Part shown: one piece after another, positions 8,754 to 18,084 of the stretch | How the letters are laid out: each line of letters begins with the position of its first letter | Position numbering within the stretch: the stretch's first letter is position 1 | Assembly (NCBI GenBank): GCA_036741695.1 | Contig: DAINRU010000007.1 | Span: 1-64,000, forward strand | Direction of reading: 5' to 3' | Source: JAFANK01 sp036741695 | GTDB lineage: Bacteria; Vulcanimicrobiota; Vulcanimicrobiia; Eremiobacterales; Eremiobacteraceae | Length of the DNA: 64,000 nucleotides | Made by a program: the position numbers and the translations under genes | Notes under the pieces: model-generated | Told to the model about the DNA's origin: nothing | The model's input: only the letters and a program-made list of their open reading frames with translations | Database searches by the model: none

Positions 8754-9434
8754 ATGATGCGAACCACGATGTCCGCTTTGTCCGCGTGCATGATGTTCAT
8801 GGCCGCAGGTCTGACGCTCGTCGTCGGGGTGCAGCCGGGAGCTGGAGCCGTATCCAACCCGGTCGTGCCGACCGGCGGCGTGGCCTACATCTTCGCCGCG
8901 CCCTTCGGCTGGAACCGCGTGCAGGAGACAACGTTTGGCCTCGGCGTGTGGGTCCATCCGGGCGATACCGGCTATACGCAGAGCATCAGCGCACGCGCCG
9001 ATCAATTCACCGGCACGCTCTTCGAGCTTAGCCAGAAGATGGTCAGCCACATCAAAACCCAGCATCCCGACGTCAAGATGGGCTCGATCCAGAGCGCGAC
9101 CGTCTGCGGCGGGCATAAAGCGACGTATCTCACCTACGCGGCGACGGTCAAAGGACAGGTGCTCATCTACGAGCAGATGCTGACCATCTGGGGCCCTACC
9201 GCCTACGCCGCGACCTACACCAGGGCGTCGACCGAGGCCTCGATTGGGGCTGCACGGCATTCGCTCACGTCGTTATGCGGCGGACATGCGCCCGGAGGCG
9301 CGCTGCCCTCGGCACCGCCTGGCGTGAGCACGCCGACGCCGACGCCATCGCCGCTCACCAACATCAACACGCCGCAACCGATGCAGACGTATGGCAACCC
9401 TGCCGCGACCATCACGCCGCGGCTCGGCCCGTGA
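8754..9434 (+). CDS. Secreted protein with Pro/Thr-rich tail, unknown function
   Basis: A 226-residue exported protein with an N-terminal hydrophobic signal, a globular domain of about 140 residues (PFGWNRVQETTFGLGVWVHPG onward) and a low-complexity Pro/Thr/Ser tail ending in TITPRLGP. The strong AAGGAG five to six bases before the ATG supports the start. It overlaps the next secreted-protein gene by GTGA, so they are cotranscribed and probably translationally coupled. I do not recognise a family. Two cysteines (CGG at about residues 122 and 182) could form a disulfide. Confidence 0.7.
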   Translation: MMRTTMSALSACMMFMAAGLTLVVGVQPGAGAVSNPVVPTGGVAYIFAAPFGWNRVQETTFGLGVWVHPGDTGYTQSISARADQFTGTLFELSQKMVSHIKTQHPDVKMGSIQSATVCGGHKATYLTYAATVKGQVLIYEQMLTIWGPTAYAATYTRASTEASIGAARHSLTSLCGGHAPGGALPSAPPGVSTPTPTPSPLTNINTPQPMQTYGNPAATITPRLGP

Positions 9435-9928
9435 CGGAACGTTTCCGCCGACCGGCCCGGCCAGGTTCGCAGCATCCGGGCCTCATCACGAGCGCAGTGC
9501 TGACGGTGCTCGCAGCCGCGATACTGACCTCCGCACCGGCTGCGCGCGCCGCTACGAGCCCCTACGCCCACCTGCCTGCCACAGGCGACCACATCCGCTT
9601 CGACGCATCCGCCGCCGGCGAGAAGATGGCGTGGGCCTATCCGAACCTCAACTATCTCGAAGCCTTCTTGCGCGGCACGATAGATGCGTCGCTGAATTCC
9701 ACCTCGTACGAAGAGTATCAGAAGAAGATGCAGCTGGTGCTCGCCAAGTCGCTCACCCTGGACAACGGCACGCAAGGCACGGTCCAGCACGTGCAGTCGT
9801 TTTACTACCGGGATCACGAGGACGTCGAGGTCCAGGTGCGCGTGACCAGCGGTGAGCTGAAACCTGCCGTCGTCTGGACGACGCCCGCCGAGCTCGTCGA
9901 TTCCTCGGGCCACAAGTACTTGCGCTGA
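9431..9928 (+). CDS. Secreted protein of unknown function
   Basis: A 165-residue protein starting at GTG 9431, which overlaps the preceding stop as GTGA. A basic N-terminus and hydrophobic stretch (TSAVLTVLAAAILTSAPAARA) form a signal peptide. The mature domain carries SYEEYQKKMQLVLAKSLTLDNGTQGTV and many aromatic residues; I know no family. An upstream in-frame start at 9275 was rejected because it would lie inside the previous gene and disrupt the signal. Coupling with the upstream gene suggests the two exported proteins work together. Confidence 0.65.
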   Translation: MTERFRRPARPGSQHPGLITSAVLTVLAAAILTSAPAARAATSPYAHLPATGDHIRFDASAAGEKMAWAYPNLNYLEAFLRGTIDASLNSTSYEEYQKKMQLVLAKSLTLDNGTQGTVQHVQSFYYRDHEDVEVQVRVTSGELKPAVVWTTPAELVDSSGHKYLR

Positions 9929-9935
9929 AGCTGCG

Positions 9936-10826
9936 ATGCCGACGCTCGCAGACGTCCTGAACGCCAACCCGGCGTTACAACGTCGCCTGTTTTTCCTCGC
10001 GCGCAGATTCGTGCCTGGCGAGCGGATCGACGACGCGATCGAAGCGGTGAGACGGCTCAACGCGGAGGGGATGTCGGCGTCGCTCGACTTTCTCGGCGAA
10101 GACGTGTTCCGGGAAGAAGAAGCCGCGAACAACGCAGCGGTCTACCGCGATACGATCGACCACATCGCGGCGGCTGGACTCGACGCCAACGTCTCAGTGA
10201 AGCTCAGCGCCATCGGCCAATCCATCTCCGAAGATCTCGCCGTCGCGAACGTGGACGCGATCGTGGAGACTGCCAGACCCCACGCCATGTTCATCCGCCT
10301 CGACATGGAAGGGTCGGCGACCGTCGATTCGACGTACCGCATCCTCGAGCGGGCGCGCGCCGGCTACGAGCACATCGGCCCCGTCGTGCAGGCCTACCTG
10401 CACCGCGCCAACGCCGACGTCGACCGCCTTGTCGCCCAGCGGCTGCGCGTGCGCCTGTGCAAGGGCGCGTACAAGGAACCGCCCGGTGTGGCCATCGCGA
10501 GCATGCCGCTCATCCGGCGCAACTACATGACGCTGGCCGAGCGTTTGCTCGCGGGCGGCGGCTACTGCGGGATCGCCACCCACGACAGGCTGCTCATCGA
10601 CGCCGTTCAGGCCTTCGTCGAGCGCAAGGGCATCGGCCGCGACGCCTTTGAGTTCCAGATGCTGTACGGCATCCGTACGGAAGCACAACGGGCCATCGTG
10701 CGCGAAGGGTACCGCATGCGTGTGTACGTCCCGTTCGGGACTCATTGGGCCGGTTATTTCTACCGTCGTCTTGCCGAGCGCAGGGAGAACGTGATGTTCG
10801 TTCTGCGCAGCCTGTTCCAGAAATAG
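9936..10826 (+). CDS. Proline dehydrogenase
   Basis: FAD-dependent oxidation of L-proline to pyrroline-5-carboxylate, feeding electrons to quinone. The 296-residue monofunctional form has the family motifs in order: VSVKLSAIG (about residue 87), RLDMEGS (about 120), RLCKGAYKEP (about 180), ATHD (about 210), EFQMLYGIR (about 233) and the C-terminal YVPFGTHWAGYFYRRLAER active-site helix. Length matches the bacterial monofunctional family. No pyrroline-5-carboxylate dehydrogenase is adjacent, so the second step must be encoded elsewhere. It starts eight bases after the preceding secreted-protein gene. Confidence 0.92.
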   Translation: MPTLADVLNANPALQRRLFFLARRFVPGERIDDAIEAVRRLNAEGMSASLDFLGEDVFREEEAANNAAVYRDTIDHIAAAGLDANVSVKLSAIGQSISEDLAVANVDAIVETARPHAMFIRLDMEGSATVDSTYRILERARAGYEHIGPVVQAYLHRANADVDRLVAQRLRVRLCKGAYKEPPGVAIASMPLIRRNYMTLAERLLAGGGYCGIATHDRLLIDAVQAFVERKGIGRDAFEFQMLYGIRTEAQRAIVREGYRMRVYVPFGTHWAGYFYRRLAERRENVMFVLRSLFQK

Positions 10827-10846
10827 CGAGGTCAGATCGGGCGATC

Positions 10847-11419
10847 GTGGGGTTCCATTTCAGCACCGTCTACGTCCATGACGTGTCCTTGGCCAAGGTG
10901 CGTGACGCGCTCGTCGAGCTCATGAGCGAGACCGAGCGTCTGCCCACGCACGAGCGCGGCTTAGAGCCGACGCCGGAGAGCTCGACCGGCCACAAGCGCG
11001 TGCGCAGTTTCGCGCTCATGCCCGAACACGACGGCTGGGTAGCTATCGTCGAGGATGGACGCTCGCTGGATGACGGTGGACTGGGTGAAGGCCTTTCGGA
11101 GCTTTTAGCAGCGGAGACGATGGTCTTCGCATACAGCGAGGCCGAAGGGATGTGGTCGTACACCGGTTATTGGGAAGGCCAGCCGCTGGAGGCCGGCGGG
11201 TCGGAGGACGAGGATTTCGATGTGGCCGCCATCGAGTTCATCGAGCAGCACGGCCTGCCGCACTTCGGGGTCTGCTACGAGGAGGTCGCCGCCGCGGCTG
11301 CAAGTGACGCACCCGCGCTGGCCGGCGCGCTCTCGGTCACGGGTGAAATCGTCCCACAGCTGCCGATCGGGACCGACATCATGACGTTCCAGCGCCCGGG
11401 CCGGCCGCTCCCCACCTGA
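10847..11419 (+). CDS. Hypothetical acidic cytosolic protein
   Basis: A 190-residue acidic protein with no signal or membrane segment. The start is taken at GTG 10847 (VGFHFSTVYVHDVSLAKV); the longer frame from 10745 overlaps the proline dehydrogenase and reads as a shadow there. GAGG lies about 16 bases upstream. Motifs such as PEHDGWVAIVEDGRSLDDGGL and GMWSYTGYWEGQPLE recall immunity-like or DUF-type beta-sheet proteins, but no family is recognised. It lies 20 bases behind proline dehydrogenase and is probably cotranscribed with it. Confidence 0.65.
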   Translation: MGFHFSTVYVHDVSLAKVRDALVELMSETERLPTHERGLEPTPESSTGHKRVRSFALMPEHDGWVAIVEDGRSLDDGGLGEGLSELLAAETMVFAYSEAEGMWSYTGYWEGQPLEAGGSEDEDFDVAAIEFIEQHGLPHFGVCYEEVAAAAASDAPALAGALSVTGEIVPQLPIGTDIMTFQRPGRPLPT

Positions 11420-11429
11420 CGGACCGCTC

Positions 11430-12965
11430 TTACAGGCTCGACCGGTTGGCAAACGGCAACGCCATGAACACATGCTGGCGTAACTCGATGCCGCCTGGCG
11501 CCGTGCCGACGATCGTGATGCGCAGCGGATCGCTTAAGCCCGGCCGGACGGGGACCGTCACCTGCTGGCTCGTCACGGGCTGGTGGTAGAGCACGGCCGG
11601 ACCCGATGCGACGATGAGCTGCAGTCCGGTGCAACCCGTCTCGTTGAAGGAGACGGCAAGCGTGTGCGGATCTCGATAATGCGCCTTGAGCCCCCACAGC
11701 GTCGGAGCTGAGTAGGCGCCGGGTCCGCTCGCAGTGCGCCCGAAGTGGATGCTGTGCTCGAGCTTCTTGCCTTCGTTGAGCGTGAGCACGATCGCGTTTT
11801 CGGCGCCGCCGACCAACGCCTTCGCCGCATGCGCCCCGATCTGCATCGCGCGCACGATGTGCGGCACGGGCCTGCGCAGCTCCGGCGACGCATAGTAGTT
11901 GCGCTGCGCCTGCGTCACGCCGAGCATGAAGCCTTCGATGGCGATGATCAGCATGAGGATGGGCAGCGGCTTGACGCGCCAGTGGCCGCCCATGAGCTGG
12001 ACGACGGGCCACCACGGACTGATCCGCTTGCTCGGTGCATGCACTCCGCGGCGCGCGGCGAGAAGCGCCGGACTGACAGGCGGAGGCTGTAACGGCCCCA
12101 CAGATGTCGCCGCCGACACGTCCGCGTGCGCGGCAGCGCCGGGGCCGACGGTGTCGCCGGGTTGTGCCGCCTCGTCGGGTTCGGGGGCTGGGATCTGCGC
12201 CAAGCGGTGATCGAGCACGTCTTCGCCCGGCTGCGGCAACCACGACAGGGAGAGGAACTCATCCTCTTCTTCGGCGGTGGAATAGATCGGCATGAACGGC
12301 TCGAGAGCCTCTGCGATGAAGCGCCATTCGATCGTCGCCTTGGCCTCGCCGCCGCTGTACGGCGCTCGCAGCGTCACGATCTCTGGATGGTTGTTGCGTC
12401 GCGCGGCATTCCAGCGCACTTCGATGTCGAAGGCGACCTCGCCGCGGAACGGCACGGAGACCGTGCGCTCGCTGAAGGTCAGCGTCGGATGGGGATCGCC
12501 GACGGGGGTCGCGGTCACGTCGATATTGCCGCGGTTGGCAAGCGTGCAATGCAGCACGAAGCCCTCCGCCATCCCGAAGCTCATGAGCGGCCCACGAAGG
12601 CCGACGGTCATGGCGAGTTCTTGGCGCTCCTCGACCTCGAACGGCCGGATGCACTCGGCAAAGATGACCCCTTCGAGATCGCGCAGCCGGATCGCAGCCT
12701 GATGCACGCCGGCGGCGATGGTCGTCTCTTTGTTCGGCGCGAAGACGATGGAGACGGTCGCGCTGTCGCCTGGGTCGAGACTGACGCGCTGCGGGTCGGC
12801 CCACGCCCAGTTCGAGGGGTCTTCGACGAGCACGGCGACCTCATGGCCCTCAGACGTCTCGTTGCGGATGGATAGCGGGAACGTGGTCTGTTTGCCCGGC
12901 GTGGCGACCCAGCGCCCGGCTCCATCCGGCTCGACGAACTCGAACAGCGAACTTGAATCGCTCAT
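11430..12965 (-). CDS. Membrane protein with N-terminal Ig-like repeats, unknown function
   Basis: A 511-residue protein. Residues 1-220 form two Ig-like or NPCBM/DUF11-like beta domains (LSIRNETSEGHEVAVLVEDPSNW, VSLDPGDSATVSIVFAPNKET). A low-complexity acidic linker follows, then one membrane helix (about residues 325-345, LPILMLIIAIEGFMLGV), then a second beta-rich region. With no signal peptide the N-terminal domains would be cytosolic and the last 165 residues external. No catalytic motif is visible. It is convergent with the preceding gene and its start lies beside a decayed copy of the dispersed palindrome. Confidence 0.7.
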   Translation of the reverse strand: MSDSSSLFEFVEPDGAGRWVATPGKQTTFPLSIRNETSEGHEVAVLVEDPSNWAWADPQRVSLDPGDSATVSIVFAPNKETTIAAGVHQAAIRLRDLEGVIFAECIRPFEVEERQELAMTVGLRGPLMSFGMAEGFVLHCTLANRGNIDVTATPVGDPHPTLTFSERTVSVPFRGEVAFDIEVRWNAARRNNHPEIVTLRAPYSGGEAKATIEWRFIAEALEPFMPIYSTAEEEDEFLSLSWLPQPGEDVLDHRLAQIPAPEPDEAAQPGDTVGPGAAAHADVSAATSVGPLQPPPVSPALLAARRGVHAPSKRISPWWPVVQLMGGHWRVKPLPILMLIIAIEGFMLGVTQAQRNYYASPELRRPVPHIVRAMQIGAHAAKALVGGAENAIVLTLNEGKKLEHSIHFGRTASGPGAYSAPTLWGLKAHYRDPHTLAVSFNETGCTGLQLIVASGPAVLYHQPVTSQQVTVPVRPGLSDPLRITIVGTAPGGIELRQHVFMALPFANRSSL

Positions 12966-12973
12966 GAAACCTT

Positions 12974-13000
12974 TGTAGCAGCGGCCCCAGGGGCCCGTTG
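12974..13000 (+). repeat. Decayed copy of the dispersed palindrome
   Basis: GTAGCA followed by GCGGCCCC and GGGGCCCGTT resembles the repeat found elsewhere (arms AACGGACC/GGTCCGTT) but with several changes. Pairing of the arms is partly retained through G-C replacements. Confidence 0.5.
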
Positions 13001-13059
13001 GAAGCGGCGACGAACGCCCATGCTCTCTGTACTAATCATCGGACGTTTTCGGGGTGGGT

Positions 13060-14487
13060 ATGATGAAGAACGACCAGGCCGGGACGCGTTCGGAGCGCGA
13101 TTCCATGGGCGAAATGCAGGTGCCAAGCCACGCGCTCTACGGCGCCAGCACCCAGCGGGCCGTGCTCAACTTTCCGATCAGCGGCCTGCGTCTTCCACGC
13201 CGCTTCATCCGTGCGCTGGGTCTCATCAAGCTCGCAGCGGCACAGACCAACGCGGAGCTCGGCCTCATCGAGCGATCGCATGGCGAGCGCATAGCGGCCG
13301 TGGCGCAGGCGGTGGCGGATGGGAAGCTGGACGAGCATTTCCCGCTCGATGTCTTCCAGACAGGTTCGGGGACGTCGACCAACATGAACGCCAACGAAGT
13401 GATCGCTCATGAAGCGGCGCGCCAGGCCGGTGGCGATGCCTCACTCCCGAAGATCCATCCAAACGATCACGTCAATTTCGGCCAGTCGTCGAACGACGTC
13501 ATCCCAACTGCTCTCCACATCAGCGCCGCCGTCGCCATCAAGGACGAGCTGCTCCCCGCGCTCGAGCTCCTCAAGAACTCGCTGGACCGCAAGGCCAAAG
13601 AGTTCTGGGGCATCGTCAAGACGGGCCGCACTCATCTGCAAGACGCGACGCCGATCCGTCTCGGACAAGAGTTCCTCGGCTATGCCGGTCAGATAGAACG
13701 TGGCATCGTGCGTGCGCGCCAGGCGCTCGACGAGCTGAGCGAGGTCGCGCTCGGCGGCACGGCGGTGGGCACAGGCATCAACACGCACCCCGAGTTCGCC
13801 AAGCGCGCCACCGCCCGCTTGGCCAAGCTCACGGGTCTTCCCATCCATGAGACCTCGAATCACTTCCAGGCGCAGGCGACGCTCGACAACGCCGTCGCCG
13901 CCAGCGGCGCGCTCAAAGTCATCGCGGTGTCGCTGACCAAGATCGCCAACGACATCCGCTGGCTGAGTTCTGGTCCGCGCGCCGGCATCGGCGAGATCGA
14001 ACTGCCGGCCGTCCAGCCCGGATCGTCCATCATGCCGGGCAAGGTGAACCCGGTCATCCTCGAGTCCGTGCTCATGGTGTGCGCGCAGGTCATCGGCAAC
14101 GATGCCGCCATCACCGTGGGCGGGCAAAGCGGGAACTTCGAGATCAATCTGACCATGCCGCTCGTCGCCTACGACCTCTTGCAGTCGATCGAACTGCTGG
14201 CCAACGCGTCGCGTAACCTGGCCACGCAGGCCGTCGACGGTCTGCGGGCCACCGCGCGCGGACCGGAGATGGTCGAGCGGGGCCTGGCCATGTGCACCTC
14301 GCTCGCGCCGATCATCGGGTACGATGCCGCTGCCGCCATCGCCAAAGAAGCCGCCGCATCGGGTCGGACCATTCGCGAAGTGGCGCGCGAGAAGACCAAG
14401 CTGAGCGAGGCCGAGCTCCAGAAGATCCTCGATCCGGCGCTCATGGTCGAGCCCAGCGCGGATCGCGTCGGCGCGGGCGGCGGCTGA
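13060..14487 (+). CDS. fumC: Class II fumarate hydratase
   Basis: Reversible hydration of fumarate to L-malate in the citric acid cycle; an oxygen-stable, iron-free homotetramer. The protein of about 475 residues has all three conserved regions: GSGTSTNMNANEV near residue 105, TGRTHLQDATP near 190 and the signature GSSIMPGKVNP near 325, which holds the catalytic loop serine. Length matches the family. A GGGGTGGG element lies just before two tandem ATG codons at 13060 and 13063; either can be the start, and a GTG at 13054 is less likely. A single gene, convergent with acetate kinase. Confidence 0.95.
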   Translation: MMKNDQAGTRSERDSMGEMQVPSHALYGASTQRAVLNFPISGLRLPRRFIRALGLIKLAAAQTNAELGLIERSHGERIAAVAQAVADGKLDEHFPLDVFQTGSGTSTNMNANEVIAHEAARQAGGDASLPKIHPNDHVNFGQSSNDVIPTALHISAAVAIKDELLPALELLKNSLDRKAKEFWGIVKTGRTHLQDATPIRLGQEFLGYAGQIERGIVRARQALDELSEVALGGTAVGTGINTHPEFAKRATARLAKLTGLPIHETSNHFQAQATLDNAVAASGALKVIAVSLTKIANDIRWLSSGPRAGIGEIELPAVQPGSSIMPGKVNPVILESVLMVCAQVIGNDAAITVGGQSGNFEINLTMPLVAYDLLQSIELLANASRNLATQAVDGLRATARGPEMVERGLAMCTSLAPIIGYDAAAAIAKEAAASGRTIREVAREKTKLSEAELQKILDPALMVEPSADRVGAGGG

Positions 14488-14565
14488 TCCGAATCATCGC
14501 TCTGTAGGAGCTAGGCTCTCGCCCGGTCGCAGTGTCGTGTGCCGACAACCCGCGGGGCGCTAGAA

Positions 14566-15422
14566 CTATGCGCCGGCGGTCAGCAGCCGTCGCGTGTGAC
14601 GCGCGACCATGAGGCTCTCGTCGGTTGCGATCACGCGCACGTCGACTGCACTGTCCGCCTGCGAGATGACGCTGGCGTTGGCCATGTTTCGCGCCGCATC
14701 CACCACGACACCGAGGTGCTGCAATCCGTCGCAGATGAGCTGGCGAACAGTTGCAGCGTGTTCGCCGATACCGCCCGTGAAGACGAGCATGTCGAAACCG
14801 CCCAGCACGGCGACCAGAGCGCCGATGTGCTTGCGCGCCTGATAGGCGAAGAGATCGATGGCAAACGCTGCGGCCTTGACGCCCGTGCGCCTATCCTCGA
14901 GCAGCGTCGCCATGTCTGCGGTTGTGCCGGAGACGCCGAGCAGACCGCACTGCTCGTTCACGAGCGTCGTGAGCTGCTGCGCCGACAGCCCCTCGACGTT
15001 GAGGAGATGCAGGAGAACGCCTGGGTCGAGGTCGCCCGGCCGTGTCCCCATCATGAGACCGCCGAGCGTGCTGAAACCCATCGTCGTGTCCACGGGCTGC
15101 CCATCGCGCACTGCGGCCAGGCTCGCGCCGTTGCCGAGATGCGCGATGATCACGCGGCCGACCGTGTCGGCCTGCAGCTGCGTGAGGATATACTCGTACG
15201 AGAGACCGTGATAGCCGTAGCGGCGCACGATCGGATCGAGCGACGACGGCAGCGGATAGCGCTTGGCGATCTCCGGCATCCCCTGATGGAATGCGGTATC
15301 AAAACAGAGCACCTGCGGGATGTCGCCTTGATGTGCGCGCACGGAGCGCACGAGGTCGAGCTCGCTGCGCAAGTGCAGCGGATACAGCGGGACGAAACGC
15401 TCGAGCTCGGCAAGCACCTCAG
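14566..15422 (-). CDS. ackA: Acetate kinase, N-terminus missing in gap
   Basis: Converts acetyl phosphate and ADP to acetate and ATP. About 285 C-terminal residues are present. They include the catalytic FDTAFH aspartate, YGYHGLSYEYI, HLGNGASLAAV, GGLMMGTRPGDLDPG, FTGGIGEHAATVR and the C-terminal ATDES glutamate. Compared with the family length of about 400, some 105-115 N-terminal residues are lost in the N run, so that gap must really exceed 300 bases. It lies downstream of phosphoketolase on the same strand; together they form a phosphoketolase shunt making ATP from sugar phosphates. The usual PLAPLHNP box is PLYPLHLR here, an unusual variant. Confidence 0.92.
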
Positions 15423-15522
15423 NNNNNNNNNNNNNNNNNNNNNNNNNNNNNNNNNNNNNNNNNNNNNNNNNNNNNNNNNNNNNNNNNNNNNNNNNNNNNN
15501 NNNNNNNNNNNNNNNNNNNNNN
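15423..15522. other. Scaffold gap of 100 N
   Basis: A 100-base N run between phosphoketolase and acetate kinase. The missing acetate kinase N-terminus alone needs more than 300 bases, so 100 is a placeholder and not a measured length. Confidence 0.95.
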
Positions 15523-17929
15523 AGCTGGCGGATGCTCCAGAGTCTGGGCGAGCGGTCCAGTGCCAATCCTTGATCGCGGGCAAGTCGTCGCCCACCTCAC
15601 AGATATACAGCTCGTGCTCAGCCAGACGGTCACGGATGAGCTGCTTCACGTGCCCGCAGCGATTCTGCAGCTTGGGCACGCGATCGATCACGTCGCCGGC
15701 CAGGTGGAAGCGGTCGAGTTCGTTGCGCACCGTCATGTCGAACGGCGTCGTGGTCGAGCCTTCCTCTTTGTAGCCGCGCACGTGCAGGCCGTCGTGATTG
15801 TGCCGCCGATAGGTCAGGCGGTGGATGAGCCAGGGATAGCCGTGGAACGCGAAGATGATGGGTGCGTTCGTCGTGAAGATCGAGTCGAAATCCGCATCCG
15901 ACAGGCCGTTGGGGTGTTCCGACGGAGGCTGCAGCGTCATCAGGTCGACGATGTTGACGACGCGGATGCGCAAGTCGGGCACGTGCGTCCGTAAGAAGTC
16001 CACCGCGGCGAGCGTCTCCAGCGTCGGCACGTCTCCCGCGCAGGCCATGACCACATCTGGTTCGATGCCGTCGTCGTTGCTCGCCCACTCCCAGATCCCG
16101 ATGCCGTCGGCGCAATGCTTGATCGCCGCATCCATATCGAGCCACTGCCATTCCGGCTGTTTTCCCGCGATGATGAGGTTGATCTTGTGCCGGCTCTTCA
16201 GGCATTTGTCGGCCACGACGAGTAAGGTATTGGCATCCGGCGGAAGGTAGACGCGGATGATCTCCGCCTTCTTATTGACGACGACGTCGATGAAACCCGG
16301 ATCTTGGTGGCTGAAGCCGTTATGGTCCTGACGCCACACATGCGAAGTGAGGAGGTAATTGAGCGAGGCGATGTGCGGCCGCCACTGCATCTCGCGGGTG
16401 ACCTTCAGCCACTTGGCATGCTGGTTGAACATCGAGTCGACGATGTGCACGAATGCCTCATAGCAGGAGAAAAATCCGTGACGGCCGGTCAAGAGATAGC
16501 CCTCGAGCCAGCCCTGGCACAGATGCTCGCTGAGCACTTCCATGACGCGTCCGTCGGCCGCTACATGATCGTCGCTCGGCAGTATCTGCGCCGTCGAGAC
16601 GCGGTCGGTCACCTCGAACAACGCGTCGAGCCGGTTGGAACTGGTCTCATCCGGCCCCATGACCCGGAAGATATGCTCGTTTGCGCGCATGACGTCGCGC
16701 AACAGCGCACCGAGCACGTGCGTAGATTCAGCGCGGACGGCACCGGGCGCAGGGACCGGGACCGCATACGCGCGGATGTCGGGCATGACGAGATCGTGCA
16801 GCAGCAGTCCGCCGTTGGCGTGCGGATTCGCGCCCATTCGGCGCAAGCCCGTGGGGGCGAGCGCCGCGAGGCTGCTCACGAGCGCGCCTGACGCGTCGAA
16901 AAGTTCCTCGGGGCGATAGCTCTTCATCCAGGTCTCGAGGATGCGCAGGTGCTCCGGATTGGTGCGGATCTCGGTCACGGGAACTTGGTGCGATCGGAAC
17001 GATCCCTCGATGGCAAGTCCATCGACCACTTTTGGCCCGGTCCATCCCTTGGGCGACCGCAGAACGATCATGGGCCAGCGCGGCCGCTGTGTGAAGCCGT
17101 GCCGGCGCGCGTCTGCCTGGATCGCGCGGATCGCGTCCAGCGCGCGATCGAGCGCCTCGGCCATGCGCTCGTGCATCGGTTCGGGCTCGTCGCCCTCGAC
17201 GATCTCGGGAGCGTATCCGTAACCCTCGAGCAGCGCGATGAGCTCCTGTGTGGGAATGCGGGCCAGCACGGTCGGCCCGGCGATCTTGTAGCCGTTGAGG
17301 TGGAGCACGGGCAGCACCGCTCCATCGCGCACGGGGTTGAGAAACTTGTTCGAATGCCAGCTCGTCGCGAGCGCCCCGGTCTCGGCTTCGCCATCGCCTA
17401 CGACGACCGTCGCGATCAAATCGGGGTTGTCGAAGACCGCGCCAAAGGCGTGCGCGATGGAATAGCCGAGCTCACCGCCTTCGTTGATCGAACCGGGCGT
17501 TTCCGGCGACGCGTGGCTCGGGATCCCGCCTGGAAACGAGAACTGCTTGAAGAGGCGGCCTATGCCGGCCTCGGTGCGGGGCACGCCCGGATAGATCTCG
17601 CTATAAGTGCCCTCCAAGTAGGTCTGTGCGACGACCGCTGGCCCACCGTGCCCCGGTCCGCAGACGAAGATCATGTTGAGATCGCGCTTCTTGATGGCGC
17701 GGTTGAGATGCGTGTAGATGAAGTTAAGTCCCGGGGTCGTCCCCCAGTGGCCGAGCAGCCGCGGCTTGATCTGCTCCGGCAGCAGCGGTTCCTTTAAGAG
17801 CGGATTGTGGTCGAGCAAATAGATCTGGCCGACGGCGAGGTAATTGGCGGCTCGCCAGTATGCGTCGAGCAGCTGCAACTCGTCGGCTGAGAGCGCGGTT
17901 GTGCTGTGATCCGGGGTGCTCGTCGTCAT
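15523..17929 (-). CDS. xfp: Xylulose-5-phosphate/fructose-6-phosphate phosphoketolase (3' end at gap)
   Basis: Thiamine-diphosphate enzyme that cleaves xylulose 5-phosphate (and often fructose 6-phosphate) with phosphate to acetyl phosphate plus glyceraldehyde 3-phosphate (or erythrose 4-phosphate). About 802 residues are present from ATG 17929, close to the full family length. Hallmarks are GHWGTTPGLNF, GPGHGGPAVVAQTYLEG, PSHASPETPGSINEGGELGYS, the ThDP motif VVGDGEAETG and MGPDETSSNRL. The end DLPAIKDWHW resembles the usual C-terminus, so at most a few residues and the stop lie in the gap. Its product acetyl phosphate is the substrate of the adjacent acetate kinase. Confidence 0.95.
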
Positions 17930-17988
17930 CGCGCGTCCTTCGCTCCCGACGTCATGCCACGCATATGTGGCCCGTGCTACGGATATTT

Positions 17989-18013
17989 GTAGCAACGGAC
18001 CTCTAGGTCCGTT
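17989..18013 (+). repeat. Dispersed palindromic repeat, copy 1 of a pair
   Basis: GTAGC followed by arms AACGGACC and GGTCCGTT around the loop TCTA. It lies upstream of the phosphoketolase start, 30 bases from a second copy. The element recurs at 18043, 23227, 23268, 29616 and 52106. Confidence 0.9.
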
Positions 18014-18042
18014 AATGGCTATTTGACGAAAGCGGGCCTCTT

Positions 18043-18067
18043 GTAGCAACGGACCTTTAGGTCCGTT
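18043..18067 (+). repeat. Dispersed palindromic repeat, copy 2 of a pair
   Basis: Consensus copy: GTAGC, then arms AACGGACC and GGTCCGTT around TTTA. It ends two bases before a possible TTG start of the following dehydrogenase, which is one reason to prefer the ATG at 18085. Confidence 0.9.
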
Positions 18068-18084
18068 TATTGAACGACCCCATC

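Noticed and set aside
8202..9260. Long open frame of 352 codons on the minus strand
   Set aside because: It is antisense to the MOSC and secreted-protein genes, is rich in Arg/His/Gly as GC-rich shadows are, and lacks family motifs.
14539..15573. Plus-strand open frame of 344 codons across the N run
   Set aside because: It is the shadow of acetate kinase extended artificially through the gap.
17989..18067. The two nearby palindromes as a CRISPR array
   Set aside because: Only two units lie together, each is a self-complementary 25-base element, and further copies are scattered at gene ends with no spacers or cas genes.
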